From NCBI GenBank assembly GCA_019163175.1, contig JAFLKN010000015.1, positions 186,001 to 250,000 of the forward strand: a stretch of DNA of 64,000 nucleotides, read 5' to 3'. This DNA comes from Prolixibacteraceae bacterium (GTDB lineage Bacteria > Bacteroidota > Bacteroidia > Bacteroidales > Prolixibacteraceae). Positions 49,297-58,179 of the stretch are shown piece by piece. The position numbers were made by a program, and so were the translations under genes. The first letter of the stretch is position 1, and the number at the start of each line of letters is the position of its first letter. The notes beneath the pieces are model-generated. The model worked only from the letters and a program-made list of their open reading frames with translations. It did not search any database and was not told the DNA's origin.

Positions 49297-51261
49297 ATGA
49301 CAAATTTAAAATCAATCCTGATACTGGGATTATCGCTGGCAATTTCGATAACTTCAACGGCGCAACCGGCAAAAGGCGGTAAAAAAATCAGCTCCGATTT
49401 GTTCGGCTTATTTTTCGAAGACATCAACTACTCGGCTGATGGCGGACTATATGCCGAGCAGGTGCAGAACCGTTCGTTTGAGTATAATCCGACAGAACGT
49501 CGCGAATGGAATCCGTTTTCGTATTGGGAATACATTGCTCCGGGATTTTCATATGGACGAATCAGCATCGAAACCACTGCTCCGGTTCATCCCAACAATC
49601 CGCATTATATGGTACTCGATGTTGAGCATGTTGGGCATGAAACGAAATTTGTCGGTGAATCGGGTGTAGGATTGAAAAATTCAGGATTTGACGGGATTGT
49701 GGTTAAATCCGGAGAGAAATACAACTTTTCGCTGTTTGCCAAACAGTTGTCTGATTCGCCCATTGAATTGTCGGTTAGTTTGCAAACCCGAAAAGGTGCA
49801 GTTCTGGGTGCAGGTTCAGTTTCAACAGTCTCGAAAAACTGGCAAAAATATACGGCAACATTAACGGCCACAGCAAGTAACGATACCGCGTCGCTGGTTA
49901 TTCTGGCCAAAACCAATGGCAAACTGGCAATGGATATGATTTCACTGTTTCCGGAGAAAATTTTTAAAAACCGACCTAACGGATTGCGCGCCGACCTTGC
50001 TCAGATGCTGGCCGATGTGAAACCGCGGTTCATCCGTTTCCCCGGAGGCTGCCTGGTACATGGCGATGGACTGGGAAACATGTACCGCTGGAAAAATACC
50101 ATCGGACCGGTACAGGAGCGTAAAGAACAACGGAATATCTGGGGCTATCACCAAACTGCCGGATTGGGCTATTTCGAATACTTCCAGTTCTGCGAAGATA
50201 TTGGCGCGAAACCACTTCCGGTTTTACCGGCTGCGGTGAGTTGCCAGAATTCAGGCGGTACCTGGAAGATTGGCGGTACCGGACAACGGGCACTTCCGCT
50301 GGATGAAATGCAGGATTACATTCAGGAAGTACTGGACCTGATTGAATGGGCAAACGGACCGGAAACTTCAACATGGGGAGCAAAACGGGCAGCAGCAGGG
50401 CATCCGGCACCTTTTAATCTTCAGTATGTTGGTATCGGAAACGAAGATAAAATCACCCCTGAATTTGATGAGCGATTTACCATGATTGCAAAGGCAGTTA
50501 AGGAAAAACATCCTGAAATTACAATCGTTGGCACTGCAGGACCTTTCCATAGCGGCGAGGATTTTGACAAAGGTTGGGAAATAGCCAGCGACCTGAAAAT
50601 ACCCATAGTGGACGAACATTATTATACTGATCCGAAATGGTTCATTAGCAATCAGACTCGCTACGATAAATACGACCGGACAAAAGGCGAAGTTTATTTG
50701 GGAGAATACGCCTCGTGGGGAAATAAAATGAGCAATGCGATTTCGGAAGCGGCTTACATGACTGCCCTCGAACGTAATGGCGATGTGGTTCAAATGGCTT
50801 CGTACGCACCTTTGCTGGCCAAAAAGAATTTCACACAGTGGAAAACCGACATGATATTTTTCGATAATGTGACCCTCTGTCCGACACCAAATTATTTCGT
50901 GCAAAAAATGTTCTCGGCCAATCAGGGTGATTATTATTTCGATAAAGTAATTGCCAAAGACGAAAAGGATATCAATCTGGCAGCGTCCTGTGTTCAGGAC
51001 TCGAAAACAGGCGATATAATACTTAAACTGGTGAATTACAATGAATCGGCCAAACCCATGAAAGTTAATCTGGGTCGGTTCGGTAAAATTTCTGCGGAAG
51101 GAGAACAGACCATTTTGGCCGGAAGTCGGGATGCTGAAAATACCTTTGCAAATACGAAAAATATATTACCGACAAGCTCCATCGTTAAAATCAGTAAATC
51201 GTTCGAGTATTCGGCTCCTTCAATGTCGTTGACCGTAATTCGTTTTCAAACTAAGAAATAA
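49297..51261 (+). CDS. GH51 alpha-L-arabinofuranosidase
   Basis: 654 residues with a short signal peptide. An N-terminal carbohydrate-binding-like sandwich (FGLFFEDINYSADGGLYAEQ, quoted in part) precedes a TIM barrel with acid/base E383 in GIGNEDKI and nucleophile E470 in YLGEYASWG, and a C-terminal beta domain (MSLTVIRFQTK). The block FIRFPGGCLVHGDG is typical of GH51. The enzyme releases alpha-L-arabinofuranose from arabinoxylan or arabinan fragments. Exported GH51 proteins with this N-terminal module are common in Bacteroidota loci. Confidence 0.92.
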   Translation: MTNLKSILILGLSLAISITSTAQPAKGGKKISSDLFGLFFEDINYSADGGLYAEQVQNRSFEYNPTERREWNPFSYWEYIAPGFSYGRISIETTAPVHPNNPHYMVLDVEHVGHETKFVGESGVGLKNSGFDGIVVKSGEKYNFSLFAKQLSDSPIELSVSLQTRKGAVLGAGSVSTVSKNWQKYTATLTATASNDTASLVILAKTNGKLAMDMISLFPEKIFKNRPNGLRADLAQMLADVKPRFIRFPGGCLVHGDGLGNMYRWKNTIGPVQERKEQRNIWGYHQTAGLGYFEYFQFCEDIGAKPLPVLPAAVSCQNSGGTWKIGGTGQRALPLDEMQDYIQEVLDLIEWANGPETSTWGAKRAAAGHPAPFNLQYVGIGNEDKITPEFDERFTMIAKAVKEKHPEITIVGTAGPFHSGEDFDKGWEIASDLKIPIVDEHYYTDPKWFISNQTRYDKYDRTKGEVYLGEYASWGNKMSNAISEAAYMTALERNGDVVQMASYAPLLAKKNFTQWKTDMIFFDNVTLCPTPNYFVQKMFSANQGDYYFDKVIAKDEKDINLAASCVQDSKTGDIILKLVNYNESAKPMKVNLGRFGKISAEGEQTILAGSRDAENTFANTKNILPTSSIVKISKSFEYSAPSMSLTVIRFQTKK

Positions 51262-51279
51262 AAAGCTAATACTTCTAAA

Positions 51280-52848
51280 ATGAAAAAATCCATTTATCTG
51301 GCGGTTTTGCTTATCCTGACCGTATTTGTAACCGAAACTTCAGGACAGAAAAACGGAGCTCAAAACCCCATCATTTACGCCGATGTGCCAGACTTGTCGA
51401 TGATTCGCGTGGGCGAAACGTATTACATGAGCAGCACAACCATGCACATGGCACCGGGAGTTCCTGTAATGAAATCGAAAGACCTCGTAAACTGGGAAAT
51501 GGTAAGTTATGCCTACCAGATTCTGGATGATATGGATGCGATGAATCTTGTCAACGGCAGAAGTACTTATGGCAGAGGTTCGTGGGCAAGCAGTATCCGG
51601 TTTCATAACGGGATGTATTACATTTCTACCTATGCCCAAACCACCGATAAAACCTATATTTATAAAACGAAAGACATTGAAAGAGGCCCGTGGGAAACCA
51701 CTTCATTCAGTCCCGGGATTCACGATGCCAGCTTGTGGTTCGACGACGACGGGAAGATTTACCTGATTTCGGGGGTGCGTAAATTGCATATCGTGGAGTT
51801 AAAGGACGATCTTTCTGGAGTAAAAGCTGGCACAGATAGAGTTCTGATTGAAGATGCCAATGCACCACTTGGTCAGAATGTTGGGCTTGGTGAAGGTTCT
51901 CAGCTTTTCAAGGTGAACAACAAATACTTCCTCTTCACTATTGCCTGGCCGCGAGAGGGTATGCGTACGGTGGTGGTTCATCGTGCCGATAAAATTACGG
52001 GTCCGTGGGAAGGTCGTGTCGCACTTCAGGATCAGGGAGTAGCGCAAGGCGGAATTATTGACACACCCGATGGTCGCTGGTTTGCATACTTATTTCAGGA
52101 TCATGGCTCGGTTGGGCGTATTCCTTTTCTTGTTCCGATGAAATGGGAAGACGGCTGGCCTGTAATCGGTGTTGACGGTAAGGTTCCTGAAACGCTTGAT
52201 TTGCCCGCAAGCAAAGGCTTGATTCCGGGAATTGTGAACAACGATGAATTTACCCGAAAGAAGGGAGAACCTGCATTGCCATTGGTTTGGCAGTGGAACC
52301 ACAATCCTGATAATAACCTCTGGTCGGTTACCGAACGAAAAGGTTTTTTACGACTGAAAACTGGCCGACTCGACAGCTTGTTTTTGAAATCAAGAAACAC
52401 TTTGACACAGCGCACTTTTGGTCCGGTCTGTTTGGGAACAACCTTGCTTGATGCATCAGGAATGAAGGAGGGCGATTTTGCCGGATTGACCGCCTTCCAA
52501 CGCAAATTTGGACAAGTAGGAGTTAAAATCGTGAACGGACAAAAACAAGTATTCATGGTGAGCAACAAAACCGACAAACCTACTGAATTACAGAGCCTCC
52601 CACTTTCGCAAAATAAAGTTTACCTGAAAATTGAATGCGATTTCAGAGATAAAATTGATGTTGCTAAGTTTTTCTACAGCCTCGATGGAAAAACCTGGAA
52701 TGTAATTGGCGGGCCATTGAAAATGGAGTACACCCTGATGGAACATTTTATGGGCTATCGTTTCGGATTATTCAATTATGCAACAAAAGAAACCGGCGGA
52801 TTTGCTGATTTTGATTATTTCCATATCAGCGATCAGATTACAAATTAA
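51280..52848 (+). CDS. GH43 hydrolase with C-terminal beta-sandwich
   Basis: 522 residues with signal peptide (ending TSGQ). GH43 triad: Asp in YADVPDLSMIR, Asp in GIHDASLWFDDDG, Glu in LGEGSQLFKVNNKYF. Residues about 320-520 form the GH43 C2 sandwich (NDEFTRKKGEPALPLVWQW), ending GGFADFDYFHISDQ. This architecture is shared by beta-xylosidases and alpha-L-arabinofuranosidases. The end of a second gene of this type survives as a remnant 1.4 kb downstream. Confidence 0.88.
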   Translation: MKKSIYLAVLLILTVFVTETSGQKNGAQNPIIYADVPDLSMIRVGETYYMSSTTMHMAPGVPVMKSKDLVNWEMVSYAYQILDDMDAMNLVNGRSTYGRGSWASSIRFHNGMYYISTYAQTTDKTYIYKTKDIERGPWETTSFSPGIHDASLWFDDDGKIYLISGVRKLHIVELKDDLSGVKAGTDRVLIEDANAPLGQNVGLGEGSQLFKVNNKYFLFTIAWPREGMRTVVVHRADKITGPWEGRVALQDQGVAQGGIIDTPDGRWFAYLFQDHGSVGRIPFLVPMKWEDGWPVIGVDGKVPETLDLPASKGLIPGIVNNDEFTRKKGEPALPLVWQWNHNPDNNLWSVTERKGFLRLKTGRLDSLFLKSRNTLTQRTFGPVCLGTTLLDASGMKEGDFAGLTAFQRKFGQVGVKIVNGQKQVFMVSNKTDKPTELQSLPLSQNKVYLKIECDFRDKIDVAKFFYSLDGKTWNVIGGPLKMEYTLMEHFMGYRFGLFNYATKETGGFADFDYFHISDQITN

Positions 52849-52862
52849 AAACCAACTCAAAT

Positions 52863-54212
52863 ATGAAAAACTTCAAATTACTCATTTTAAGCATATTGGT
52901 GATTACATCAGGCCTGGGATTCAGTCAGAATCCCATTGTTCGCAATCAGTTTACTGCCGATCCAACGGCAAGAGTATTTAACAACAGAGTATTTGTTTTC
53001 CCTTCTCATGATATACCAACTCCTGACGGAAAAGGTTTGAGGAAAGACTGGTTCTGCATGGCAGACTATCATGTTTTCTCTTCTGAAAACCTGACTGACT
53101 GGAAAGATCACGGTATGATTGTTAGCCAGAACAAAGTTGCATGGGTCGATTCAAGCTCTTATAGCATGTGGGCACCCGATTGCATTGAACGGAACGGAAA
53201 GTATTATTTCTATTTTCCTGCGAATAAAACGGTTGCTGATGCAAACGGCCGAAAAGGGTTTGGGATTGGCGTTGCCATTGCCGATAAGCCTGAAGGTCCA
53301 TATGTTCCACTTCCGGAGCCAATTAAAGGGGTAAATGGTATTGATCCCAACGTGTTTATCGACAAAGATGGTCAGGCTTATTTGTTCTGGTCCATGGGAA
53401 ATATCATGGTGGCAAAACTAAAAGATAACATGACAGAGCTGGCCTCAGAGCCGCTGATCATTGCCAATCTGCCGCAGAAAGGCTTGAAAGAAGGCCCTTT
53501 TTTGTTTGAACGAAAGGGCATTTATTACCTGACAATTCCACATGTTGAAAATAAGATAGAACGACTTGAATATGCTATAGGCGATAACCCGATGGGGCCT
53601 TTTAAAATGACCGGAGTGGTAATGGATGAATCGCCCATGAACTGTTGGACCAATCACCAATCCTTCGTTGAGTACAAAGGGCAATGGTATTTGTTTTATC
53701 ATCAGGATGCCTATTCACCCAAATTCGATAAAAACCGGTCGATCTGTATCGATAGTCTGTTCTTTAGTGCCGATGGAACTATCAGGAAAGTAACACCTAC
53801 CTTGCGCGGTGTTGGAGTGACTTCCGCTTTTCAGGAAATACAAATCGACAGGTACAGTAGTAAAAGCGAAACCGGTTCATCTGTAGCTTTTCTTGATTCA
53901 ATCCATACTTTCAACGGATGGAAAACAAAACTCGAAAGTAAAAATGCATGGGTGCAATACAACACCGTTGATTTCGGTCAGGAAAAACTGAAAAAGGTGC
54001 AGTTAAAAGCCTTGTCAGAAAACGGTAGTACTTTGCAAATCAGACTGGATAGAGCAGATGGACCAGTGATTTCTGAAGTTAAAGTTCCAAAAGGTACAAG
54101 TTGGGATACGATTGAAGCTAAAGTTTCAAAATCACAAAGCGGAATTCACCACCTGATTGTGGTACTGAAAGATGAAAATCCGGTTGAGATTGATTGGATT
54201 AAGTTTGAATAA
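52863..54212 (+). CDS. GH43 hydrolase with CBM6
   Basis: 449 residues with signal peptide (ending LGFSQ). Compact propeller: Asp in FTADPTARVFN, Asp in NGIDPNVFIDKDG, Glu in LKEGPFLFERKGIYY. The last ~130 residues are a CBM6-type sandwich (KKVQLKALSENGSTLQIRLD, ending PVEIDWIKFE). Similar GH43-CBM6 proteins act as exo-acting xylosidases or arabinofuranosidases on arabinoxylan. The N-terminal pattern ADP..RVF...F.FPSHD is shared with the leaderless GH43 at 60790, indicating related subfamilies. Starts 14 bases after the preceding GH43. Confidence 0.88.
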   Translation: MKNFKLLILSILVITSGLGFSQNPIVRNQFTADPTARVFNNRVFVFPSHDIPTPDGKGLRKDWFCMADYHVFSSENLTDWKDHGMIVSQNKVAWVDSSSYSMWAPDCIERNGKYYFYFPANKTVADANGRKGFGIGVAIADKPEGPYVPLPEPIKGVNGIDPNVFIDKDGQAYLFWSMGNIMVAKLKDNMTELASEPLIIANLPQKGLKEGPFLFERKGIYYLTIPHVENKIERLEYAIGDNPMGPFKMTGVVMDESPMNCWTNHQSFVEYKGQWYLFYHQDAYSPKFDKNRSICIDSLFFSADGTIRKVTPTLRGVGVTSAFQEIQIDRYSSKSETGSSVAFLDSIHTFNGWKTKLESKNAWVQYNTVDFGQEKLKKVQLKALSENGSTLQIRLDRADGPVISEVKVPKGTSWDTIEAKVSKSQSGIHHLIVVLKDENPVEIDWIKFE

Positions 54213-54253
54213 ATACATAAATCATAAACCAAAGCAGCAGATTTGTCTCATTT

Positions 54254-54353
54254 CTATGACATATTTATGAGCTAAAGTTTCGGATTATTCATATACGCGA
54301 TGAAAGAAACCGGGAGATTTGCCGACTTTAATTGGTTTAGAATTAAAAATTAA
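54254..54353 (+). pseudogene. Remnant of the 3' end of a GH43 gene
   Basis: Bases 54279-54353 read FGLFIYAMKETG, R, FADFNWF, RIKN and a stop codon, matching the last residues of the GH43 at 51280 (FGLFNYATKETGGFADFDYF...). DNA similarity continues upstream to about 54254 (compare TATGAGCTA with TATGGGCTA at the equivalent place) through a one-base insertion and an in-frame TAA at 54273, so the piece is non-coding. About 30 codons survive between the GH43-CBM6 gene and the T9SS GH43. An entire GH43 gene has probably been lost here. Confidence 0.8.
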
Positions 54354-54360
54354 TTTCATA

Positions 54361-56589
54361 ATGAATAAAATTACGCTGATAATAATCGTTTTGGCAATCA
54401 CGATAAGTGCATCCGGTCAATCACCATCGTTTAAAACTTACATGAACCCCGTGATTCCGGGCGATCATCCGGATTGCACGGTTACCAAAGTGGGTAAAGA
54501 TTATTACACCACAGGTTCGTCCTTTAATGTTACCCCGGTGATTTATCGCTCCACCGACCTCGTTCACTGGGAAGCTATTGCTCAACCAGTAAGTGCATCT
54601 TGGGCAAGTTTCGATGATAAACCTGGTGGCGGATGCTGGGGCGGCCATATCGTTTATTTCGGCGGAAAATGGTGGGATTATTTTTCGAGGGCAAATACGA
54701 TGTATTTTGTGAAGGCCGACGATCCAAAAGGGCCGTGGAGCGCACCAACTAAAGTAAATAACCCATCAAGTTTGCCTTATGGATTGGGCTACGACAATTC
54801 GATATTTATCGACGACAACAACAAATGGTATCTGGTGGTGAAAAACGGCCAGCCCAACGGCGGTATTGTTGAACTGGGCAGTACGGGTCAGCCAACGGGT
54901 GTTGTATACGATTTGAACTGGTTAAATCCGAGTCCTTCCTTTCCATACAGTTGGGCTGAAGGTCCCGTGATGTGGAAATACAAAGGCTACTATTATTATT
55001 CGTTTGCCCGCGATTTGGCCGGAGGACAAAAGGTGATGCGCAGCAAAACCCTGACTGCCGCTCAGGCATCATGGGAAATGCTGGGCGATTTTTTCAACGA
55101 AAACGATCCGTTGAAAGCCGCCTCACTTTTCGCCAGCCCCAACCACGCCTCGAATGCGGTGTTGATTGGCGACAGTACATCATGGGTCATTCATCCGGTT
55201 TATGCCAAAGGTGAGTGGAAAGGTCAGGGACGACAGGGTTTGCTGAACCAGGTTCGGTACAATGCAAGTGGACGGCCGATTGCTGATTATCCGGTCAACC
55301 AATCCTTCACTGCACCAAAATTACCAAGTAGCGGTATTCCGTGGATGGTTCCAAAATCCGACGAATTTTCAACCGCCAAACTTCATCCTGAATGGTCATC
55401 ACTGGGTTATACTGTTGCCGGAAAATACTCGCTAACCGAACGCCCAGGCTGGTTGCGGTTATCACCCAAAAGCACCACAAAAGGCAATACGGTAACCAAA
55501 TATGATGGCGAACACAATTATTCTCTGATCACACGAGTCGATTTTGCAGCCAAATCAAAAGACGATCAAGCCGGCATAAGGTTATTGCGAGGCGATGAAA
55601 CCAAGTTTGTAAAGCTCGTCAGTACGTTAAATTCCGCTGGGAAAAAAGTGATAGCTTTCAGCTTCGAGAGCTCCTATTACGAAGCTGAAAACACAGTAGG
55701 CGATACGCTTTGGCTTAAAATGGTCAGAGTGAATCATGGCATAAGCGGATATTTCAGCGGCAACGGAACCCACTGGACACAGGTTGGTCTGGCATTCGAT
55801 GTATCGGTAATCGATTCGTATTCCGATTTCTCTTCTTTCACCGGAACACTTCAGGGTTTGTATGTGCAGGGTGCTACCAGCGCTTACTTTGACCTGTATG
55901 TTTACCGCGATGCTTATACTCCTATTTTGGCCGAATGTCCGTCAAACCAGTTTGGTACAACAAAAGGGTCAGTAATTTCGGGAATCAGTGCGCTCGACAA
56001 TATCCACAACAACGATTGGGCGCTTTATGCCGGAGTCGAATTTGGAAACAGCAATTACAAAGCTGAACCCGATTCGGTAGAATTCACGGCCTCCAGCATT
56101 GCTTCCGGAGGAATGATTCAGGTTTGGCTCGATTCTATTGACTCCGGAACTAAAGTGGCTGAATGTGTTCTAGGCAACACCGGAAGCTATAGCACATATA
56201 AAAAATTCAAAACGCCTGTAACTGCTATTTCCGGCAGCCACGATGTTTACCTGAAATTCACGGGAGCGGGAACCAGCAAACTTTTTCAGCTTAAATGGAT
56301 CAGCTTCAGTAAAAAGTCAGGGCCGGTAACCTCTTCTTTGCAAATCGAAAAGTCTGACAGGCTTCTAATTTATCCCAATCCGGCCAAAAACAAGTTGTCC
56401 ATCTTCTCCGGATTTCTGTTTAATACCGTTGAAATATTCAGTATGAATGGACAAAAAGTATTTCAGGATAAAAAAGGAGCCACCCAAAGTTCAGAACTGA
56501 AATTCAATCTGGACAGCGGAATGTATGTTTTAAAAGTGAGCAGCGAAAAGGATGTTGCAGCGTCAAAATTTTTAGTTGATTTACAGTAA
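54361..56589 (+). CDS. GH43 hydrolase with CBM6-like module and T9SS sorting domain
   Basis: 742 residues from ATG 54361, chosen because it starts a signal peptide (MNKITLIIIVLAITISASGQ). GH43 triad: Asp in GDHPDCTVTKVG, Asp in LGYDNSIFIDDNN, Glu in YSWAEGPVMWKYKG. A C2-type sandwich (about 340-515) is followed by a CBM6-like domain (about 530-650, VEFTASSIASGGMIQVWLD) and a T9SS type A tail (about 668-742, LLIYPNPAKNKL). It would be attached to the surface or secreted, unlike the other GH43s here. The CBM6 and export route suggest action on polymeric xylan, for example arabinose removal before import. Confidence 0.88.
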   Translation: MNKITLIIIVLAITISASGQSPSFKTYMNPVIPGDHPDCTVTKVGKDYYTTGSSFNVTPVIYRSTDLVHWEAIAQPVSASWASFDDKPGGGCWGGHIVYFGGKWWDYFSRANTMYFVKADDPKGPWSAPTKVNNPSSLPYGLGYDNSIFIDDNNKWYLVVKNGQPNGGIVELGSTGQPTGVVYDLNWLNPSPSFPYSWAEGPVMWKYKGYYYYSFARDLAGGQKVMRSKTLTAAQASWEMLGDFFNENDPLKAASLFASPNHASNAVLIGDSTSWVIHPVYAKGEWKGQGRQGLLNQVRYNASGRPIADYPVNQSFTAPKLPSSGIPWMVPKSDEFSTAKLHPEWSSLGYTVAGKYSLTERPGWLRLSPKSTTKGNTVTKYDGEHNYSLITRVDFAAKSKDDQAGIRLLRGDETKFVKLVSTLNSAGKKVIAFSFESSYYEAENTVGDTLWLKMVRVNHGISGYFSGNGTHWTQVGLAFDVSVIDSYSDFSSFTGTLQGLYVQGATSAYFDLYVYRDAYTPILAECPSNQFGTTKGSVISGISALDNIHNNDWALYAGVEFGNSNYKAEPDSVEFTASSIASGGMIQVWLDSIDSGTKVAECVLGNTGSYSTYKKFKTPVTAISGSHDVYLKFTGAGTSKLFQLKWISFSKKSGPVTSSLQIEKSDRLLIYPNPAKNKLSIFSGFLFNTVEIFSMNGQKVFQDKKGATQSSELKFNLDSGMYVLKVSSEKDVAASKFLVDLQ

Positions 56590-56599
56590 TTTATATACA

Positions 56600-58120
56600 A
56601 TGAGATACAGACATTTACTTTTATTCTTCTTTTTACTGGCAGGTACAGCTTCTTTTGGCCAGACTACCGTAAAACCCATTGCCAATGGAAGTACAAAATT
56701 TCTTGGCAGCGCCTGGAGTAGCGGACAAAACACCAATTTTCAAAACTACTGGAATCAGGTTTCTCCGGAAAATGGAGGAAAATGGGGCGCCGTGGAAGGC
56801 ACACGAGGTGTTATGAACTGGGACGATATGGATGCGAGCTACAATCTGGCCCAGAAATACGGAATGATTTTTAAAGAGCATACCTTGATTTGGGGTGCTC
56901 AGCAACCTTCGTGGATAGCCAATTTAGATACAACTGCCCAACGTCAGGAGATTGAACAGTGGTTTTCGCTCATGGCTGCCCGATACAAGAACATCGCCTA
57001 TATCGATGTGGTAAATGAGCCGATGCACAATGCGCCAAATGGAATGCTTCCATGGGGCGCCACCACCAAAAATGTGGATTATGCAAAAGCGCTGGGCGGC
57101 GCCGGAAAAACAGGCTGGGACTGGATCATCAAATCCTTCCGCATGGCACGCAAATATTTTCCCAACTCAAAACTGATCATCAACGAATACAGTGTGATCA
57201 ACAGCTCTACCGAGACACAGAATTATATAAAAATAATTAAACTACTTCAGGCTGAAAAGCTGATCGATGGCATTGGTGAACAGGCACATGCGTTTACAAC
57301 TTACGGAGTTTCAGCTACAGCACTAAAGGCAAACCTCGATGCACTGGCGACAACCGGATTACCCATTTATTTGACTGAAATGGATATTGACGGCACGACT
57401 GACTATATTCAGCTTAAAGAAATGCAGCGTGTTTTTCCGGTTTTCTGGAAACATGCGGCAGTACAGGGAATTACTTTGTGGGGATTCCGGTATGGTTTGT
57501 GGCGTACAAAAGAGGGAGCTTATCTGGTTAACCAAAATGGAACAGAGCGGGCAGCACTCAAATGGTTGAAAGCATACGTAAACGATACTTTGGTAAACAC
57601 ACAATCGATTACCGTTTTGGCCAGCGATGGCAGTACAACAATCAGCACCAAAGGCGCCTCGTTGAATATGCTTGCACAAGTTTTGCCAGCAAACACAACT
57701 ATCCCGAATGTTAACTGGACTGTATCTCCAACCTATATGGCAACCATTGATGCCACTGGGAAACTTACAGCACTGGCCAATGGTAAAGTGACTGTAACTG
57801 CAACGGCATGGGATGCGTCGGGCGCCAAAGGAACCGCAAGTATTACCATTTCGAACCAGACAACCGGATTGTCAGAAAAAGCGCTTGCTGATCAGATTTC
57901 AGTCTATCCAAATCCTGCGGCAACCGGAAATTTCACCATCAAAGGAATCGAAAATATCAAAACCATTGAACTTGTTAATCTGCTTGGGGAGAAAGTCATC
58001 GGCTTTGATAATCTGAACCAGGCTGATTTAAATGTGCAGGTAAATATTCCTGAAGGCATCTATTTACTGAATCTATCCGATGGGAAACAGACTGTTATTA
58101 AGAAGATTGTAATTAAATAA
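56600..58120 (+). CDS. GH10 endo-xylanase with Ig-like domain and T9SS sorting domain
   Basis: 506 residues from ATG 56600, which begins a signal peptide (ending ASFGQ). GH10 barrel with acid/base E140 in YIDVVNEPMHN and nucleophile E260 in YLTEMDIDG; the barrel ends near TERAALKWLKAYV (about 325). Residues about 334-420 form a bacterial Ig-like (BIG2) domain (YMATIDATGKLTALANGKVT). Residues about 432-506 form a T9SS type A tail (VYPNPAATGNF, ending VIKKIVIK). It is an outer-surface endo-1,4-beta-xylanase that would make the oligosaccharides imported by SusCD. Starts 10 bases after the preceding GH43. Confidence 0.93.
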   Translation: MRYRHLLLFFFLLAGTASFGQTTVKPIANGSTKFLGSAWSSGQNTNFQNYWNQVSPENGGKWGAVEGTRGVMNWDDMDASYNLAQKYGMIFKEHTLIWGAQQPSWIANLDTTAQRQEIEQWFSLMAARYKNIAYIDVVNEPMHNAPNGMLPWGATTKNVDYAKALGGAGKTGWDWIIKSFRMARKYFPNSKLIINEYSVINSSTETQNYIKIIKLLQAEKLIDGIGEQAHAFTTYGVSATALKANLDALATTGLPIYLTEMDIDGTTDYIQLKEMQRVFPVFWKHAAVQGITLWGFRYGLWRTKEGAYLVNQNGTERAALKWLKAYVNDTLVNTQSITVLASDGSTTISTKGASLNMLAQVLPANTTIPNVNWTVSPTYMATIDATGKLTALANGKVTVTATAWDASGAKGTASITISNQTTGLSEKALADQISVYPNPAATGNFTIKGIENIKTIELVNLLGEKVIGFDNLNQADLNVQVNIPEGIYLLNLSDGKQTVIKKIVIK

Positions 58121-58179
58121 AATCGACCTTACGAATATTTTAAATTAATCAACCAGTATAAAAACTTAAAAATCAACTT

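Noticed and set aside
50368-50904. A 178-codon minus-strand frame opposite GH51.
   Set aside because: It is opposite a confident GH51 and its composition looks like a reverse-frame shadow.
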